Shown here one piece after another: positions 1 to 9,656 of a stretch of DNA of 64,000 bases. Position numbers and translations under genes: made by a program. A model generated the notes under the pieces. The model saw only the letters and a list, made by a program, of their open reading frames with translations. It was not told where the DNA came from and did no database searches. The DNA comes from Alkalimarinus coralli (GTDB taxonomy: Bacteria > Pseudomonadota > Gammaproteobacteria > Pseudomonadales > Oleiphilaceae): positions 800,513 to 864,512 of the forward strand of contig NZ_CP096016.1 in NCBI RefSeq assembly GCF_023650515.1. The letters are read 5' to 3'. Every line of letters begins with the position of its first letter. Positions within the stretch are counted from its first letter, which is position 1.

Positions 1-988
1 TACTGTTGTTGCGCCAGTTATTGGGAGTGTTGATGAGCAGTCAGTTGCCGCTGAAGCAGGCGTTGTCGCAGAGCAAGAGATTGTAGCCGTCGATGGCGAA
101 GCAACCAACAGTTGGCAGCGTGTTAATTTAAGCTTACTGAACCGGTTGGGCGACACAGGGCAAATTGAGCTCACGCTGAAAGATATGGGGGATGACTCTC
201 CCAAAAGAGCCGTTATCAATGTTGACCAATGGCTTTCAGATCAGGAAATGCCAAACCCTATCGGTGCTATAGGCATTCACCCCTATAGGCCACAAATTCC
301 TCCTTTGATTGGCTTGGTTTCGGAGGGCGGAAGCGCGTCTGTTGCAGGCATGAAACCCGGAGATAGAGTGCTTACCGTAAATGGCAATTCCGTCGATGAT
401 TGGATGGATTTTGTTGACGTTGTAAGAAACTCTGCGAATAAGCCTCTGTTAGTGGAGCTTTTGCGTGAAGGGAATGTAATAAAAGTTGATCTTACGCCAA
501 ATGAAAAGAGCGTGGCGGAAGGGCATGTTGTAGGCTTTATTGGCGCAGGCGTGCAGCAGCCTGAGTGGCCCCCTCACATGATTCGAGAAGTTCATTATGG
601 CCCAGTGGAGGCGGTAGGCGCAGCCTTGGCTAAGACCTGGGATGACACTGCAATGACGCTGGTTTCAATTAAAAAAATGATCGAGGGACTTATTTCTGTA
701 AAGAATTTAAGTGGCCCTATTACAATTGCAAGAATTGCTAACTCAACCATCCAATCTGGACTTGAAACCTTTCTCAGTTTTCTGGCATTGTTAAGCGTTA
801 GTCTGGGGGTGTTAAATCTATTGCCAATTCCGGTATTAGATGGTGGGCATTTACTGTATTATTTTGTCGAGTTTGTCAGGGGGAAGCCCCTTTCCGAAAA
901 AGCCCAGTTGGCTGGGTTAAAAATAGGTATTACGTTAGTGGTCATGTTAATGTTCGTTGCGTTCTATAACGATCTGCTGAGGCTTTAA
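1..988 (+). CDS. rseP: RseP, RIP site-2 zinc metalloprotease (5' end outside window)
   Basis: C-terminal 328 residues of the inner-membrane site-2 protease that cleaves the anti-sigma factor RseA after DegS and so releases sigma-E. The reading frame is open from base 2, so the start and the HExxH zinc motif lie upstream of the window. What is visible is the end of the first PDZ domain, a second PDZ domain (GLVSEGGSASVAGMKPGD), a hydrophobic region, and the C-terminal motif LNLLPIPVLDGGH, whose Asp is the third zinc ligand. It ends 136 bp before bamA, the usual rseP-bamA-skp order. This placement next to outer-membrane assembly genes fits envelope stress control. Identification is firm; completeness of the gene cannot be judged. 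Confidence 0.95.
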   Translation, partial: TVVAPVIGSVDEQSVAAEAGVVAEQEIVAVDGEATNSWQRVNLSLLNRLGDTGQIELTLKDMGDDSPKRAVINVDQWLSDQEMPNPIGAIGIHPYRPQIPPLIGLVSEGGSASVAGMKPGDRVLTVNGNSVDDWMDFVDVVRNSANKPLLVELLREGNVIKVDLTPNEKSVAEGHVVGFIGAGVQQPEWPPHMIREVHYGPVEAVGAALAKTWDDTAMTLVSIKKMIEGLISVKNLSGPITIARIANSTIQSGLETFLSFLALLSVSLGVLNLLPIPVLDGGHLLYYFVEFVRGKPLSEKAQLAGLKIGITLVVMLMFVAFYNDLLRL

Positions 989-1124
989 GGGCATAAAAAG
1001 GTTTTAGCATCACCGCGAACTTAGTTAAATCACGCATCAAACCAAACTGTACGAATCATATTGTACGAAACTTTAAATTTTACGCATAGCCTCGTTTGAA
1101 GGTCTTGTTGGTAGCTATTACTTC

Positions 1125-3461
1125 ATGATAAAACGCAGTAAGTTTCTTTTCAGTGCCTTGTCATTTTTCACATATTTAATATTCGGTCTGACGGCTCTGG
1201 GGGTTCAGGCAGAAGAGTTCTCAGTAAAAGATATTCGTGTAGAGGGGTTGCAGCGAGTGTCTGCTGGCACGGTGTTCAGTGCTTTTCCCGTTAATGTTGG
1301 GGATGAAGTCGATTCAGTTAGGCTGGTTGAAGCGTCAAAGAATTTATTTAAAAGCGGCCTGTTTACAGACATTCAGCTCGGTCGTGAGGATGATGACTTA
1401 ATTATTACCGTGGTTGAGCGACCTTCCATCAGCAAGATCGAAATCGATGGAAACAAGGATATTTCAACAGAAGATTTAATGGATGGGCTCAAGTCTGCTG
1501 GCATGAATGAAGGTCAAGTATTCCAACGTGTAACAATGGAAAGGCTTGAGTTGGAGATACTTCGCTCTTATGTGGCTCAGGGCCGCTACAATGCTTCGGT
1601 AGAAGCGGAGATTGAAGAGCAACCAAGAAACCGGGTTGCAATTAAGCTTAATATTAATGAAGGGGATGTTGCCTCTATTCAACACATTAATGTAGTAGGA
1701 AATAAGGCGTTTTCCGATGAGCAGCTTCTTGATCTGATGGAGCTGAAAACTCCTGGCCTGTTTTCAGTGTTTACCAGTGATGACAAATACGCTAAAGAAA
1801 AATTGAGCGGAGACTTAGAGAGAATTCGCTCTTTCTACCTCGACAGAGGCTATATCAAGTTCAATATTGAATCGACGCAGGTCGCAATATCGCCTAGCAA
1901 AGAAGATGTCTTTATAACGCTAAATATCACAGAAGGGCCTTTGTATACGATTAGCGACATACAGTTAAAAGGTGAGTTGATCGTTGATGAAGAAGAGATT
2001 CGCCGGCTTGTATTGGTCAAAGAAGGCGACACTTTCTCCAGGCGGTTGCTGACAACCACCTCTGACGTCATATCCAGACGGCTGGGAACAGAGGGTTATA
2101 CCTTCGCTAACGTCAACGCAATTCCTGAACCTCACGATGACAACACCGCGACTGTGACGTTCTTTGTCGACCCAGGTCGCAGAACCTATGTTAGACGAAT
2201 CAATTTTAGAGGGAATGTAAACACCGCTGATGAGGTTCTGCGTCAGGAAATGCGTCAAATGGAAGGTGGCTCTGCGTCAACCAACCTTATCGAAACCTCT
2301 AAGAGTCGCCTGGAGCGGCTAGGGTACTTTAAAACCGTTAATGTAGAAACACCGGCAGTTCCCGGTCACCCAGACCAGGTGGATGTTAACTATAGTGTTG
2401 AAGAGCAAGCCTCTGGAAGCTTGTCTGCCAGCCTTGGTTTTTCCCAGGATAGTGGATTCATTTTAGGGTTGAATGTAGCTGAGAATAACTTTTTTGGCAC
2501 CGGGCGCAGGGTGTCGATGGGAATCAATACCAGTAACTCGGTTAAAAGCGCCCGGTTCTCTTACCTAAACCCTTATTACACCGTTGATGGTGTCAGTCGT
2601 GGTTTCAGTGTATTTGCCAAGGAAACTGACTTTGACGACTTAAATACATCGGCTTACGTCCTCGATACCATCGGAGGTTCTGTAACGTTTGGTTATCCTA
2701 TCAATAACTTCTCCAGGCTTAATTTTGGTTTGACAGTAAGTAACGATAAATTAGACGAAGGGGATGAAGTTGCGACAGAGGTTACAGACTTTATTGATGA
2801 GCATGGCGATGACTTCGATAATTTTACGTTGAATGCCAGTTGGACTCGCAATACCCTCAATAGAGGAATGTTTGCTACCAAAGGGCTTTCTCAAAGCTTA
2901 TCATTTGATGTTACAACCCCGGAAAGTAGTGATCTGCAGTTTTACAAAGTTAATTACAGAACTAACTTCTATCAGCCTATTGATCGCTTCCATAACTGGG
3001 TTATTCGTTTGAGATCAGATTTGGGTTATGGTGACGGCTATTCTGACACCAGTGAGTTACCCTTTTACGAAAACTACTTTGCGGGCGGTATGGGGTCTGT
3101 GAGAGGTTACGAGTCAAATACACTGGGCTTGAAGGGAACTCAAAATCCGACGGATTCATCCTCGCCTAGAGCGTTTGGGGGCAATGTGTTAATTGAGGGA
3201 TCTGCTGAATTAATTTTTCCGATTCCTTTTGTTGATGATCAAAGCTCTATGAGAACGGCGCTGTTTTTTGATGCCGGTAACGTTTTTGATACAAGTAGAG
3301 ACTATGATCCCGAGTTGTCTGAGCTGAGAATGTCGACAGGGCTAAGTTTTCAGTGGGTTACGGCCATTGGGCCAATTGGGTTTGCGTTGGCGAAAGCGCT
3401 AAACAAGCAAGAGGGCGATGAAACCCAGGTATTCCAGTTTACCTTAGGGCAGAATTTCTAA
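1125..3461 (+). CDS. bamA: BamA, outer-membrane protein assembly factor
   Basis: Omp85-family insertase that folds beta-barrel proteins into the outer membrane as the core of the BAM complex. 778 residues, close to the usual ~800. A signal peptide (about residues 1-29, ending near VQAEEF) is followed by five POTRA repeats (about 30-425, with repeated 'I..I.v.Gn' starts such as ISKIEIDGN and IQHINVVGN) and a C-terminal 16-strand barrel. The conserved L6 loop signature appears as GSVRGYESN, and the protein ends in Phe (TLGQNF), the C-terminal signal of outer-membrane barrels. It sits between rseP and skp. The ATG is supported by the signal peptide directly after it. Confidence 0.97.
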   Translation: MIKRSKFLFSALSFFTYLIFGLTALGVQAEEFSVKDIRVEGLQRVSAGTVFSAFPVNVGDEVDSVRLVEASKNLFKSGLFTDIQLGREDDDLIITVVERPSISKIEIDGNKDISTEDLMDGLKSAGMNEGQVFQRVTMERLELEILRSYVAQGRYNASVEAEIEEQPRNRVAIKLNINEGDVASIQHINVVGNKAFSDEQLLDLMELKTPGLFSVFTSDDKYAKEKLSGDLERIRSFYLDRGYIKFNIESTQVAISPSKEDVFITLNITEGPLYTISDIQLKGELIVDEEEIRRLVLVKEGDTFSRRLLTTTSDVISRRLGTEGYTFANVNAIPEPHDDNTATVTFFVDPGRRTYVRRINFRGNVNTADEVLRQEMRQMEGGSASTNLIETSKSRLERLGYFKTVNVETPAVPGHPDQVDVNYSVEEQASGSLSASLGFSQDSGFILGLNVAENNFFGTGRRVSMGINTSNSVKSARFSYLNPYYTVDGVSRGFSVFAKETDFDDLNTSAYVLDTIGGSVTFGYPINNFSRLNFGLTVSNDKLDEGDEVATEVTDFIDEHGDDFDNFTLNASWTRNTLNRGMFATKGLSQSLSFDVTTPESSDLQFYKVNYRTNFYQPIDRFHNWVIRLRSDLGYGDGYSDTSELPFYENYFAGGMGSVRGYESNTLGLKGTQNPTDSSSPRAFGGNVLIEGSAELIFPIPFVDDQSSMRTALFFDAGNVFDTSRDYDPELSELRMSTGLSFQWVTAIGPIGFALAKALNKQEGDETQVFQFTLGQNF

Positions 3462-3571
3462 CAGATTTTAAGCAAACTGTTGTGAGATGTGTGGCGTACA
3501 GCGCTTAAAATAATGACGAATTTTAAAGCTGATGGTTACTTAATACAGAATAATATCAGGAGATACATTTT

Positions 3572-4075
3572 ATGAAATTGCTAAGAAACTTGTTATTGGT
3601 CAGTTGTGTTGTGGCTTCATTTTCGGCCGTAGCAGAAACTAAAATTGGTGTTGTAGATATCCGGGCGGCACTGTTCTCCTCTGATGCTGCGAAAGCATTC
3701 AGTAAGAAAATAGCGGGAGAGTTTAAGACTCAGGAGATGGAGGTTAGGGCTGTTCAGGAGTCTGGTCACAAACTACAAGAGCGTATCAAGAAAGATGCTG
3801 CAATAATGAGTGATACTGAACGTACAAAGCTAGCCATGGAACTCGAAGAAAAGGCGAAAGAATTTAAATACTTAAAAGGAAAACTGGATAGTGCGGTTTC
3901 GGCTAAAAAGCAGGCATTTCTTCAGGAGTCTAAACCTAAAGTAGACGAGGTTCTGAAAGATCTGGTTGAGTCTGAAAAGTTTGATTTGATCATGCCAAGA
4001 GAGGCTGTTGTTTATAGTGGGCAATCACTTGATATAACTGCTAAGGTTATAGAAAAGCTCAACGCCCTTAAGTAA
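3572..4075 (+). CDS. skp: Skp/OmpH periplasmic chaperone
   Basis: Periplasmic holdase that keeps unfolded outer-membrane proteins soluble on the way to BamA. 167 residues: signal peptide (about 1-21, SFSAVAET), a small beta core (KIGVVDIRAALFSS) and a long charged coiled-coil arm (roughly residues 45-120, rich in K/E/Q), which matches the tentacled Skp fold. The ATG follows an AGGAGA ribosome site about 8 nt upstream. It lies 110 bp after bamA and before lpxD, as in many gammaproteobacteria. No oddity was seen. Confidence 0.93.
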   Translation: MKLLRNLLLVSCVVASFSAVAETKIGVVDIRAALFSSDAAKAFSKKIAGEFKTQEMEVRAVQESGHKLQERIKKDAAIMSDTERTKLAMELEEKAKEFKYLKGKLDSAVSAKKQAFLQESKPKVDEVLKDLVESEKFDLIMPREAVVYSGQSLDITAKVIEKLNALK

Positions 4076-4120
4076 GTCCTGACGGGGTTATTTGTTGCCG
4101 TTAGTGAGTAGAGATTAGTA

Positions 4121-4151
4121 GCGCCCCCTGATATTTATTCTCAGGGGGCGC
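4121..4151 (+). terminator. Strong hairpin after skp
   Basis: A perfect 11-bp inverted repeat (GCGCCCCCTGA at 4121-4131, TCAGGGGGCGC at 4141-4151) with a 9-nt A/T loop, 46 nt after the skp stop. It lacks a clean U-tract (followed by GGCTCGTTT), so it may be an imperfect intrinsic terminator or an RNA-processing or stability hairpin. Part of the 333-bp gap between skp and lpxD. Confidence 0.55.
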
Positions 4152-4178
4152 GGCTCGTTTAGGGCGCTGTTACAATAT

Positions 4179-4340
4179 GAGAGCTTTGCACGACGTTATG
4201 AGCGAATCAAAGACAAGGCAAAACATGACGAAAAAAGCGCAGTTTATGGTTTATAAGTCCCGGTCGACCCAGGAGAGCGCACCATTTTGAGTCATTTTTT
4301 AACGCTGTATTTGTAAGCGCAGTAGTCGTGCAAAACTCTC
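4179..4340. repeat. MITE-like inverted-repeat element between skp and lpxD
   Basis: The arms GAGAGCTTTGCACGAC (4179-4194) and GTCGTGCAAAACTCTC (4325-4340) are inverted copies matching at 15 of 16 positions. Weaker complementarity continues inward (left ...AAAACATGAC around 4220-4230, right GTCATTTTTTAACG around 4291-4304), making about 45-bp imperfect arms around a short core. There is no open reading frame inside. Length, terminal inverted repeats and intergenic position suggest a non-autonomous repeat (MITE-like), but a second copy was not found in this window. Confidence 0.5.
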
Positions 4341-4408
4341 AATACAAGTATTGTGAATTGTGACAGCAATATTCGTAAAACCAGAGTCTATGTTAAGAGG
4401 AAAAAGTA

Positions 4409-5440
4409 GTGCCCACAGCGCCTAAACAACATTATACGCTCGCTCAATTGGCTGAAATTGTTGACGGTACCATCGTAGGTGATGAGCAGTGTATAATTAC
4501 CGGGATTGCTACATTGCAAGCGGCCAAAGATGGAGATATATCCTTCCTGGCTAACCCCGCCTATGAAAAATTCCTAAATGGAACAAATGCAACGGCGGTC
4601 ATACTCTCTGAGGGCTCCGTCAGCAACAACCCCACCAATGCTCTAGTTGTAAGAAACCCCTATCTTGCATATGCAAAGTTAAGTCACTATTTTTCTCACT
4701 CGTTGTCGGAACCAAAAGGCGTCCACGCTAGTGCGGTGGTTCATGATAGTGCTGATATAGACGCTACAGCAGTGATTGCAGCGAATGCTGTTGTTGAGAA
4801 AGGTGCCACTATCGCGGCCAATGTTGTAATTGGAGCAGGTTGTTTTGTCGGCGAGAACTCTACAATCGCTGAAGGCACGCGGCTTTATGCTAACGCGACT
4901 GTATACCATGGTGTTTCACTTGGCAGGCGCTGCATCATACACAGTGGGGCGGTTATTGGGGCAGATGGCTTTGGTATTGCGCCCGGGCCTGACGGCTGGA
5001 ATAAAATTGCACAAATCGGCGGGGTTGTTGTCGGTGATGACGTTGAAGTGGGTGCCAATACAACTATTGACCGAGGGGCGCTTGATAATACCGTCATAGA
5101 AAACGGCGTAAAGCTGGATAACCAGATTCAAATTGCACATAACGTTGTGGTAGGGCAGGGTACTGCTATTGCTGCATGCGTGGGTATTGCCGGTAGTACG
5201 CGTATCGGCAAAAATTGTATTTTAGGTGGCGGGTGTGGCGTGGCTGGCCACCTGGATATTGCGGATAATGTGCACTTAACCGGCATGACGATGGTCACAA
5301 AGAGTATAAAAAAAGCAGGGGTGTACTCATCTGGAACGGCTGTTGAACCCAATGCAAAGTGGAGAAAGAATGTTGTCCGCTTCCGGCAGTTGGATGAGTT
5401 AGCGAACCGCGTAAAAAAATTGGAAAAGGATTCTGACTAG
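4409..5440 (+). CDS. lpxD: LpxD, UDP-3-O-(3-hydroxyacyl)glucosamine N-acyltransferase
   Basis: Third enzyme of lipid A synthesis; adds a 3-hydroxyacyl chain from ACP to the 2-amino group of UDP-3-O-acylglucosamine. 343 residues, the family's usual size. An N-terminal uridine-binding domain (about 1-100, ending near NPYLAYAKL) is followed by a left-handed beta-helix of hexapeptide repeats (about 105-300) containing the IAHNVVVGQGT stretch with the expected catalytic His, and a C-terminal helix. It starts with GTG, preceded by AAGAGG at a good spacing. It heads the lpxD-fabZ-lpxA-lpxB-rnhB series. Confidence 0.95.
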   Translation: MPTAPKQHYTLAQLAEIVDGTIVGDEQCIITGIATLQAAKDGDISFLANPAYEKFLNGTNATAVILSEGSVSNNPTNALVVRNPYLAYAKLSHYFSHSLSEPKGVHASAVVHDSADIDATAVIAANAVVEKGATIAANVVIGAGCFVGENSTIAEGTRLYANATVYHGVSLGRRCIIHSGAVIGADGFGIAPGPDGWNKIAQIGGVVVGDDVEVGANTTIDRGALDNTVIENGVKLDNQIQIAHNVVVGQGTAIAACVGIAGSTRIGKNCILGGGCGVAGHLDIADNVHLTGMTMVTKSIKKAGVYSSGTAVEPNAKWRKNVVRFRQLDELANRVKKLEKDSD

Positions 5441-5502
5441 CACTGCTGTATCAATAGCCGATTGCTAAGCGGATTAACTAAGATTATTGAGGCAATATCT
5501 AA

Positions 5503-5940
5503 ATGATGGACATTGATCAGATACTTGAGTACCTACCTCACCGGTACCCGTTTTTGTTGGTAGATAGGGTGACGGAAATAAATCCAGGTACGAGTATCGT
5601 AGGCTATAAGAATGTCACTATTAATGAACCATTTTTTACTGGGCACTTTCCTGGTAAGCCTATCATGCCGGGTGTTTTAATTTTGGAAGCTATGGCTCAA
5701 GTGTCGGGCATTCTAGGGTTTATTACTGATGGGACAAAGCCTACCGATGGCCGGATTCAGTATTTTGCAGGCTCAAACAGGGTTCGTTTTAAACGGCCTG
5801 TTCTACCGGGGGATCAGTTAGTGCTTGAATCTAGCCTTGTGGCAAATAAACATGGTATCTGGAAATTTGACTGCCGAGCCTTGGTAAATGGTGAAGTGGC
5901 TTGTGTTGGTGAAGTTATGACGGCTGAGAGAGAAAGTTAA
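5503..5940 (+). CDS. fabZ: FabZ, 3-hydroxyacyl-ACP dehydratase
   Basis: Hot-dog-fold dehydratase that makes trans-2-enoyl-ACP in each round of fatty-acid elongation. 145 residues, full length. Motifs: [11 protein letters not shown] near the N-terminus and [20 protein letters not shown] in the middle, carrying the catalytic His and Glu. Its stop overlaps the lpxA start by one base (TAATG), so the two are very likely translationally coupled. This links fatty-acid elongation with 3-hydroxyacyl-ACP use by LpxA and LpxD. Confidence 0.96.
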   Translation: MMDIDQILEYLPHRYPFLLVDRVTEINPGTSIVGYKNVTINEPFFTGHFPGKPIMPGVLILEAMAQVSGILGFITDGTKPTDGRIQYFAGSNRVRFKRPVLPGDQLVLESSLVANKHGIWKFDCRALVNGEVACVGEVMTAERES

Positions 5941-6713
5941 TGAGTATTCATCCCCAGGCAATTGTCGATCCGTCAGCTATTCTGGCAGATGATGTAACCG
6001 TAGGCCCATGGAGTTATATAGGGCCAAACGTTGAAATTGGGTCTGGAACGGAAATTATGTCTCATGTGGTGGTTAAAGGCCCCACCGTAATAGGGAAAAA
6101 CAACCGGATTTTCCAGTTCTCAAGTGTTGGTGAGGAGTGCCAGGATAAGAAATATGCAGGCGAACCCACGAGACTGGAGATTGGTGATAATAATATTTTT
6201 CGCGAGAACTGCACCATCCATCGTGGAACCATTCAGGATCAGGGGCTTACCAAAATAGGTAGCAATAACCTGGTGATGGCGTATGTGCATGTCGCCCATG
6301 ACTGCGTGCTGGGTGACAATATTATTTTGGCAAATAATGCGACACTTGCTGGCCATGTACATGTTGGGGACTGGGCTATTCTTGGGGGAGGGACGATGGT
6401 TCACCAGTTCTGTAAGATAGGTTGTCACAGCATGAGCGCTGGGGGCAGCATTGTCCTAAAGGACATTCCTGCCTTTATTATGGCGAGTGGTCAATCTGCA
6501 TCTGCATTTGGGTTAAATTCAGAAGGCCTTAAGCGGCGTGGGTTCTCAAAGGAAGCGATGCTTGAGCTCAAGCGAGCGTATAAAATAATATTCAGGCAGG
6601 GGTTAACGCTTAAACAGGCGATTGAGGCATTGGAAGACGCCGCATCACGAGTACCTGAAGTTAGCATTTTGCTTGACTCGCTTAAGAATTCAGATCGCGG
6701 TATTTTGCGTTAA
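5940..6713 (+). CDS. lpxA: LpxA, UDP-N-acetylglucosamine acyltransferase
   Basis: First enzyme of lipid A synthesis; transfers 3-hydroxyacyl from ACP to UDP-GlcNAc in the cytosol. 257 residues, typical. Hexapeptide-repeat beta-helix (about 5-185) with the catalytic His region AYVHVAHDCVLGDN, then the C-terminal helical domain (SEGLKRRGFSKEAM onward). Its start overlaps the fabZ stop by one base; lpxB begins 3 nt after its stop. Confidence 0.96.
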   Translation: MSIHPQAIVDPSAILADDVTVGPWSYIGPNVEIGSGTEIMSHVVVKGPTVIGKNNRIFQFSSVGEECQDKKYAGEPTRLEIGDNNIFRENCTIHRGTIQDQGLTKIGSNNLVMAYVHVAHDCVLGDNIILANNATLAGHVHVGDWAILGGGTMVHQFCKIGCHSMSAGGSIVLKDIPAFIMASGQSASAFGLNSEGLKRRGFSKEAMLELKRAYKIIFRQGLTLKQAIEALEDAASRVPEVSILLDSLKNSDRGILR

Positions 6714-6716
6714 GGA

Positions 6717-7952
6717 ATGAATGTGAGTCAGGAGGGGGAAAACGGTAATAAAGGCACTACTTCCGTTAGCGGGTCAGACGTTTTAAGTGAAAAGCCTGTT
6801 AGAATTGGGATGGTGGCCGGTGAAATATCGGGGGATATCCTGGGCGCGGGTCTTATAAAGGAGCTAAAACGCCGTTACCCCAACGCGATATTTGAAGGAA
6901 TTGGTGGGCCATTGATGGTTCAACAAGGGTTCAAAACACATGTCCCTATGGATCGCCTTTCGGTCATGGGGCTGGTTGAAGTGCTGGGCCGCTTGTTTGA
7001 GTTGATTTGGATTCGCAGGAACATTCGTAACTATTTTCTTGATAATCGCCCTGATGTTTTTATTGGCATCGATGCTCCCGACTTTACCTTGGGGCTTGAA
7101 GAGTCATTGCGTAAGTCTGGTATAAAAACAGTTCATTATGTCAGCCCATCCGTTTGGGCCTGGCGTCAAAAAAGAGTGTTTAAAATTGCCCGAGCGGTTG
7201 ACTTGATGTTAACACTTTTTCCCTTTGAGGCTCGTTTTTATAAAGACCATAAAGTTCCCGTCGCATTTGTCGGTCACCCTCTTGCGGACATGATCCCCCT
7301 TGAGTCATCACAGCTTATTGCCCGGGAGCGGTTAGGGTTAGCCTCATCTCCCTTGGCTGAAAGCCAAAATGTAGTCGCGTTATTACCGGGCAGTCGTTCT
7401 GGCGAAATCCATTATTTGGGCGAGATATTTATTGAGACTGCTAAGTATGTCATATCTCAAAATCCTAATGCCCAGTTTCTTCTGCCCTATGTGAATGATG
7501 ACAGAAAGCAGCAAATCGAGGAGATTATCCAGCGGCTAGGCCCTGATCTCCCGATCACCCTTATTAAAGGGCAGTCGAGGGACGTGATGGCTGCGAGCAA
7601 TGTCATTCTCCTTGCATCAGGTACGGCAACACTGGAAGCCATGCTGCTCAAGCGTCCGATGGTTGTAGCGTATCGAATGAGTGCAATTACGTTTTTTATT
7701 ATGAAGCGGTTGATGAAGGCGCCCTATATTGCCCTTCCCAATTTATTGGCGAATAAAGCGTTGGTGCCTGAGCTTATTCAGGCGCAGGCTTCGCCGTTGA
7801 ACCTTGGCAAATCCATTCTTCAACGGTTAGCCAAGGACAACGCGAATGAAAAATTAAATCGGGAATTTATTCAAATTCATCAGTCGCTAAAACAAGATGC
7901 AAATGACAAGGCCGCCGTGGCTATCTCAAAGTTGATTAATAATGAAAAGTGA
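6717..7952 (+). CDS. lpxB: LpxB, lipid A disaccharide synthase
   Basis: GT19 glycosyltransferase that joins UDP-2,3-diacylglucosamine and lipid X. 411 residues, about 25-30 longer than usual. The conserved region begins at [18 protein letters not shown] (about residue 30), preceded by a low-complexity Gly/Ser/Asn extension. The start was placed at the ATG right after AAGGA, though a later start would also leave the catalytic domain whole. Other family motifs: [24 protein letters not shown] and [13 protein letters not shown]. The 3' end overlaps rnhB by 11 bp. Confidence 0.94.
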   Translation: MNVSQEGENGNKGTTSVSGSDVLSEKPVRIGMVAGEISGDILGAGLIKELKRRYPNAIFEGIGGPLMVQQGFKTHVPMDRLSVMGLVEVLGRLFELIWIRRNIRNYFLDNRPDVFIGIDAPDFTLGLEESLRKSGIKTVHYVSPSVWAWRQKRVFKIARAVDLMLTLFPFEARFYKDHKVPVAFVGHPLADMIPLESSQLIARERLGLASSPLAESQNVVALLPGSRSGEIHYLGEIFIETAKYVISQNPNAQFLLPYVNDDRKQQIEEIIQRLGPDLPITLIKGQSRDVMAASNVILLASGTATLEAMLLKRPMVVAYRMSAITFFIMKRLMKAPYIALPNLLANKALVPELIQAQASPLNLGKSILQRLAKDNANEKLNREFIQIHQSLKQDANDKAAVAISKLINNEK

Positions 7953-8571
7953 CGCGTTTGAATGCTGCTATAAAGGACACTTATTGGCCGGGGTCGATGA
8001 AGTCGGGCGTGGCCCATTAGCTGGCGATGTCGTGGCCGCAGCAGTGATTCTTGATCCATCAGTACCTGTCGATGGATTAAATGACTCGAAAAAACTAACC
8101 GAAAAAAAGCGCGAGCGCCTGTTTGAGGAAATAAAAGAGAAGGCCTTGTCTTGGGCTATAGGACGAGCCACCGTTGCCGAAATTGATGAGCTGAATATCT
8201 TGCATGCCTCAATGCTTGCCATGAAACGTGCGGTGGAAGATCTTCCAATTACTCCCGAGTACGCACTGATTGATGGTAACCGTTGCCCTGATATCAATGT
8301 TCGCTGCGAGTCTGTGGTTAAAGGGGATAGCCGGGTTGCGGCAATCAGCGCGGCCTCAATACTTGCCAAGGTGACTCGTGATAGAGAGATGATTTTGCTC
8401 GATCAACAATACCCTGGTTATGGGCTTTCAGGGCATAAAGGCTACCCTACGCCAGCTCACCTGAATGCGCTTAAAGAAAAAGGTGTAACAATCATCCATC
8501 GGAAAAGTTTTCGTCCTGTTCGAGAGTGTATTGCTTTAAACCGCAATATGGGGCTTAAAGACCTTATTTAA
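7942..8571 (+). CDS. rnhB: Ribonuclease HII
   Basis: Removes RNA from RNA-DNA hybrids, including single ribonucleotides in DNA. 209 residues, full length. The DEDD catalytic residues are visible in [14 protein letters not shown] (D, E), LIDGNRCP (D) and KVTRDREM (D). The start lies inside the end of lpxB (11-bp overlap), as expected for the last gene of this operon. In many relatives dnaE follows; here a DUF4124 gene comes next and no dnaE is present in the window. Confidence 0.95.
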   Translation: MKSDAFECCYKGHLLAGVDEVGRGPLAGDVVAAAVILDPSVPVDGLNDSKKLTEKKRERLFEEIKEKALSWAIGRATVAEIDELNILHASMLAMKRAVEDLPITPEYALIDGNRCPDINVRCESVVKGDSRVAAISAASILAKVTRDREMILLDQQYPGYGLSGHKGYPTPAHLNALKEKGVTIIHRKSFRPVRECIALNRNMGLKDLI

Positions 8572-8592
8572 TAAGCCTTTATCGAGATTAAA

Positions 8593-9048
8593 ATGAACAA
8601 ATTCGTAGGTCTCATTATCATATTTGTCTGTGCTTCAGCACCTGCTGTGGCTGAAATCTATAAATGGACAGATGATAGTGGCAGGGTTCATTTCAGTGAT
8701 AAATCTCCAGGGAAGACAGCAGAGGTAGTGGAATTAAAGCAAGAGGAGGGGAGCAAACAAGAATCTCCTTCTAGTCAAAACTCTTTGGAAAATACACATC
8801 GTTTTTTAAGAGCGTTGGAAGAAGAAAAGGCGGTTGAGCGAGAGAAGCAAGCAAAGCGGAATAAGCAGAAAAAAAAGATGGCTTCATACTGCTCTCGCCT
8901 GAAAAAAGAGATAACAATTTACGAAAAAGGGTACGCCATTGTTAGGTATAATGACAAGGGAGAGCATGAATATCTGACAGATCAAGAAATAGAGCGTCAA
9001 AAAGGGAAGTTTGAACAAAAGTGGCAGGAGCACTGTGCTGACTTGTAG
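8593..9048 (+). CDS. DUF4124 domain protein, secreted
   Basis: 151 residues. A signal peptide (about 1-20, SAPAVAEI) is directly followed by the DUF4124 signature IYKWTDDSGRVHFSDKSP (about 21-40). The rest is a charged helical region rich in K/E/Q (about 50-105, likely coiled coil) and a C-terminal segment with two Cys (SYCSRLKKE and EHCADL). DUF4124 proteins are common small periplasmic proteins of unknown function. It lies 21 bp after rnhB and is convergent with fdxA. Confidence 0.8.
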   Translation: MNKFVGLIIIFVCASAPAVAEIYKWTDDSGRVHFSDKSPGKTAEVVELKQEEGSKQESPSSQNSLENTHRFLRALEEEKAVEREKQAKRNKQKKKMASYCSRLKKEITIYEKGYAIVRYNDKGEHEYLTDQEIERQKGKFEQKWQEHCADL

Positions 9049-9128
9049 CTCAATACTGAATTGTAATTCTGTATTTGAAGATTAAGATTAAGATAAAGCA
9101 GTACACCTGACGAGCGTTTTTCTATATG

Positions 9129-9164
9129 GCATTAAAAGGGCGCAGGCAGCACCCCTTAAAATGC
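9129..9164. terminator. Possible bidirectional terminator between the DUF4124 gene and fdxA
   Basis: Imperfect inverted repeat: GCATTAAAAGGG (from 9129) pairs with CCCTTAAAATGC (to 9164) with two mismatches and an 11-nt loop. The gap is convergent and A/T-rich on both sides, which suits a shared terminator. Modest support. Confidence 0.4.
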
Positions 9165-9178
9165 TTTGAGCAGATAAC

Positions 9179-9502
9179 TTATCGCTCTAGGTACTGAAGT
9201 TTGTTCTCAACACCATCCCACTCAGCTGCATCCGGTAGCGGGTCTTTCTGTTCTGTAATATTTGGCCATGTTTGGCAAAGCTCAGCATTTATTTCAACAT
9301 ACTGTACTTGATCTGCCGGTAGCTCATCTTCTGAGAAAATAGCGTTCGCTGGGCATTCAGGCTCACACAGTGCGCAGTCTATGCACTCGTCTGGATCAAT
9401 AACGAGAAAGTTTGGGCCTTCATAAAAACAGTCGACTGGGCATACTTCAACGCAATCAGTGTACTTACATTTCACACAGTTATCGGTAACAATAAATGTC
9501 AT
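9179..9502 (-). CDS. fdxA: FdxA, 7Fe ferredoxin
   Basis: Small electron carrier with one [3Fe-4S] and one [4Fe-4S] cluster. 107 residues from the ATG chosen at 9502, where GGGGAG sits 6 nt upstream and the protein starts with the family's [17 protein letters not shown]. The cluster cysteines are in [17 protein letters not shown] and [12 protein letters not shown]. The frame could extend 20 codons further upstream, but that part is not conserved. It lies downstream of mutS on the same strand, a common gammaproteobacterial pairing. Confidence 0.95.
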   Translation of the reverse strand: MTFIVTDNCVKCKYTDCVEVCPVDCFYEGPNFLVIDPDECIDCALCEPECPANAIFSEDELPADQVQYVEINAELCQTWPNITEQKDPLPDAAEWDGVENKLQYLER

Positions 9503-9596
9503 TATTTGCTCCCCAGCTTGGTCAGTTCTTGAGCTTAATTGGTAAACCTTTGTCGGTTTCAAAAAATTAGGGGCATATTGTATGGGTAGACTGATA

Positions 9597-9626
9597 AGCA
9601 GGCAAGTCTATATGGCGTTGCCTGCT
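9597..9626 (-). terminator. Hairpin after mutS
   Basis: Perfect 9-bp inverted repeat, AGCAGGCAA (9597-9605) and TTGCCTGCT (9618-9626), with a 12-nt loop, about 30 nt past the mutS stop on the minus strand. There is only a short T-run after it. It probably ends or attenuates mutS transcription before fdxA. Confidence 0.5.
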
Positions 9627-9656
9627 AAAATCTCCCACTTTTCAGCATGATGAATA

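Noticed and set aside
9503-9562. 20-codon N-terminal extension of fdxA
   Set aside because: GGGGAG directly before the downstream ATG and the family N-terminus MTFIVTDNC support the shorter form.
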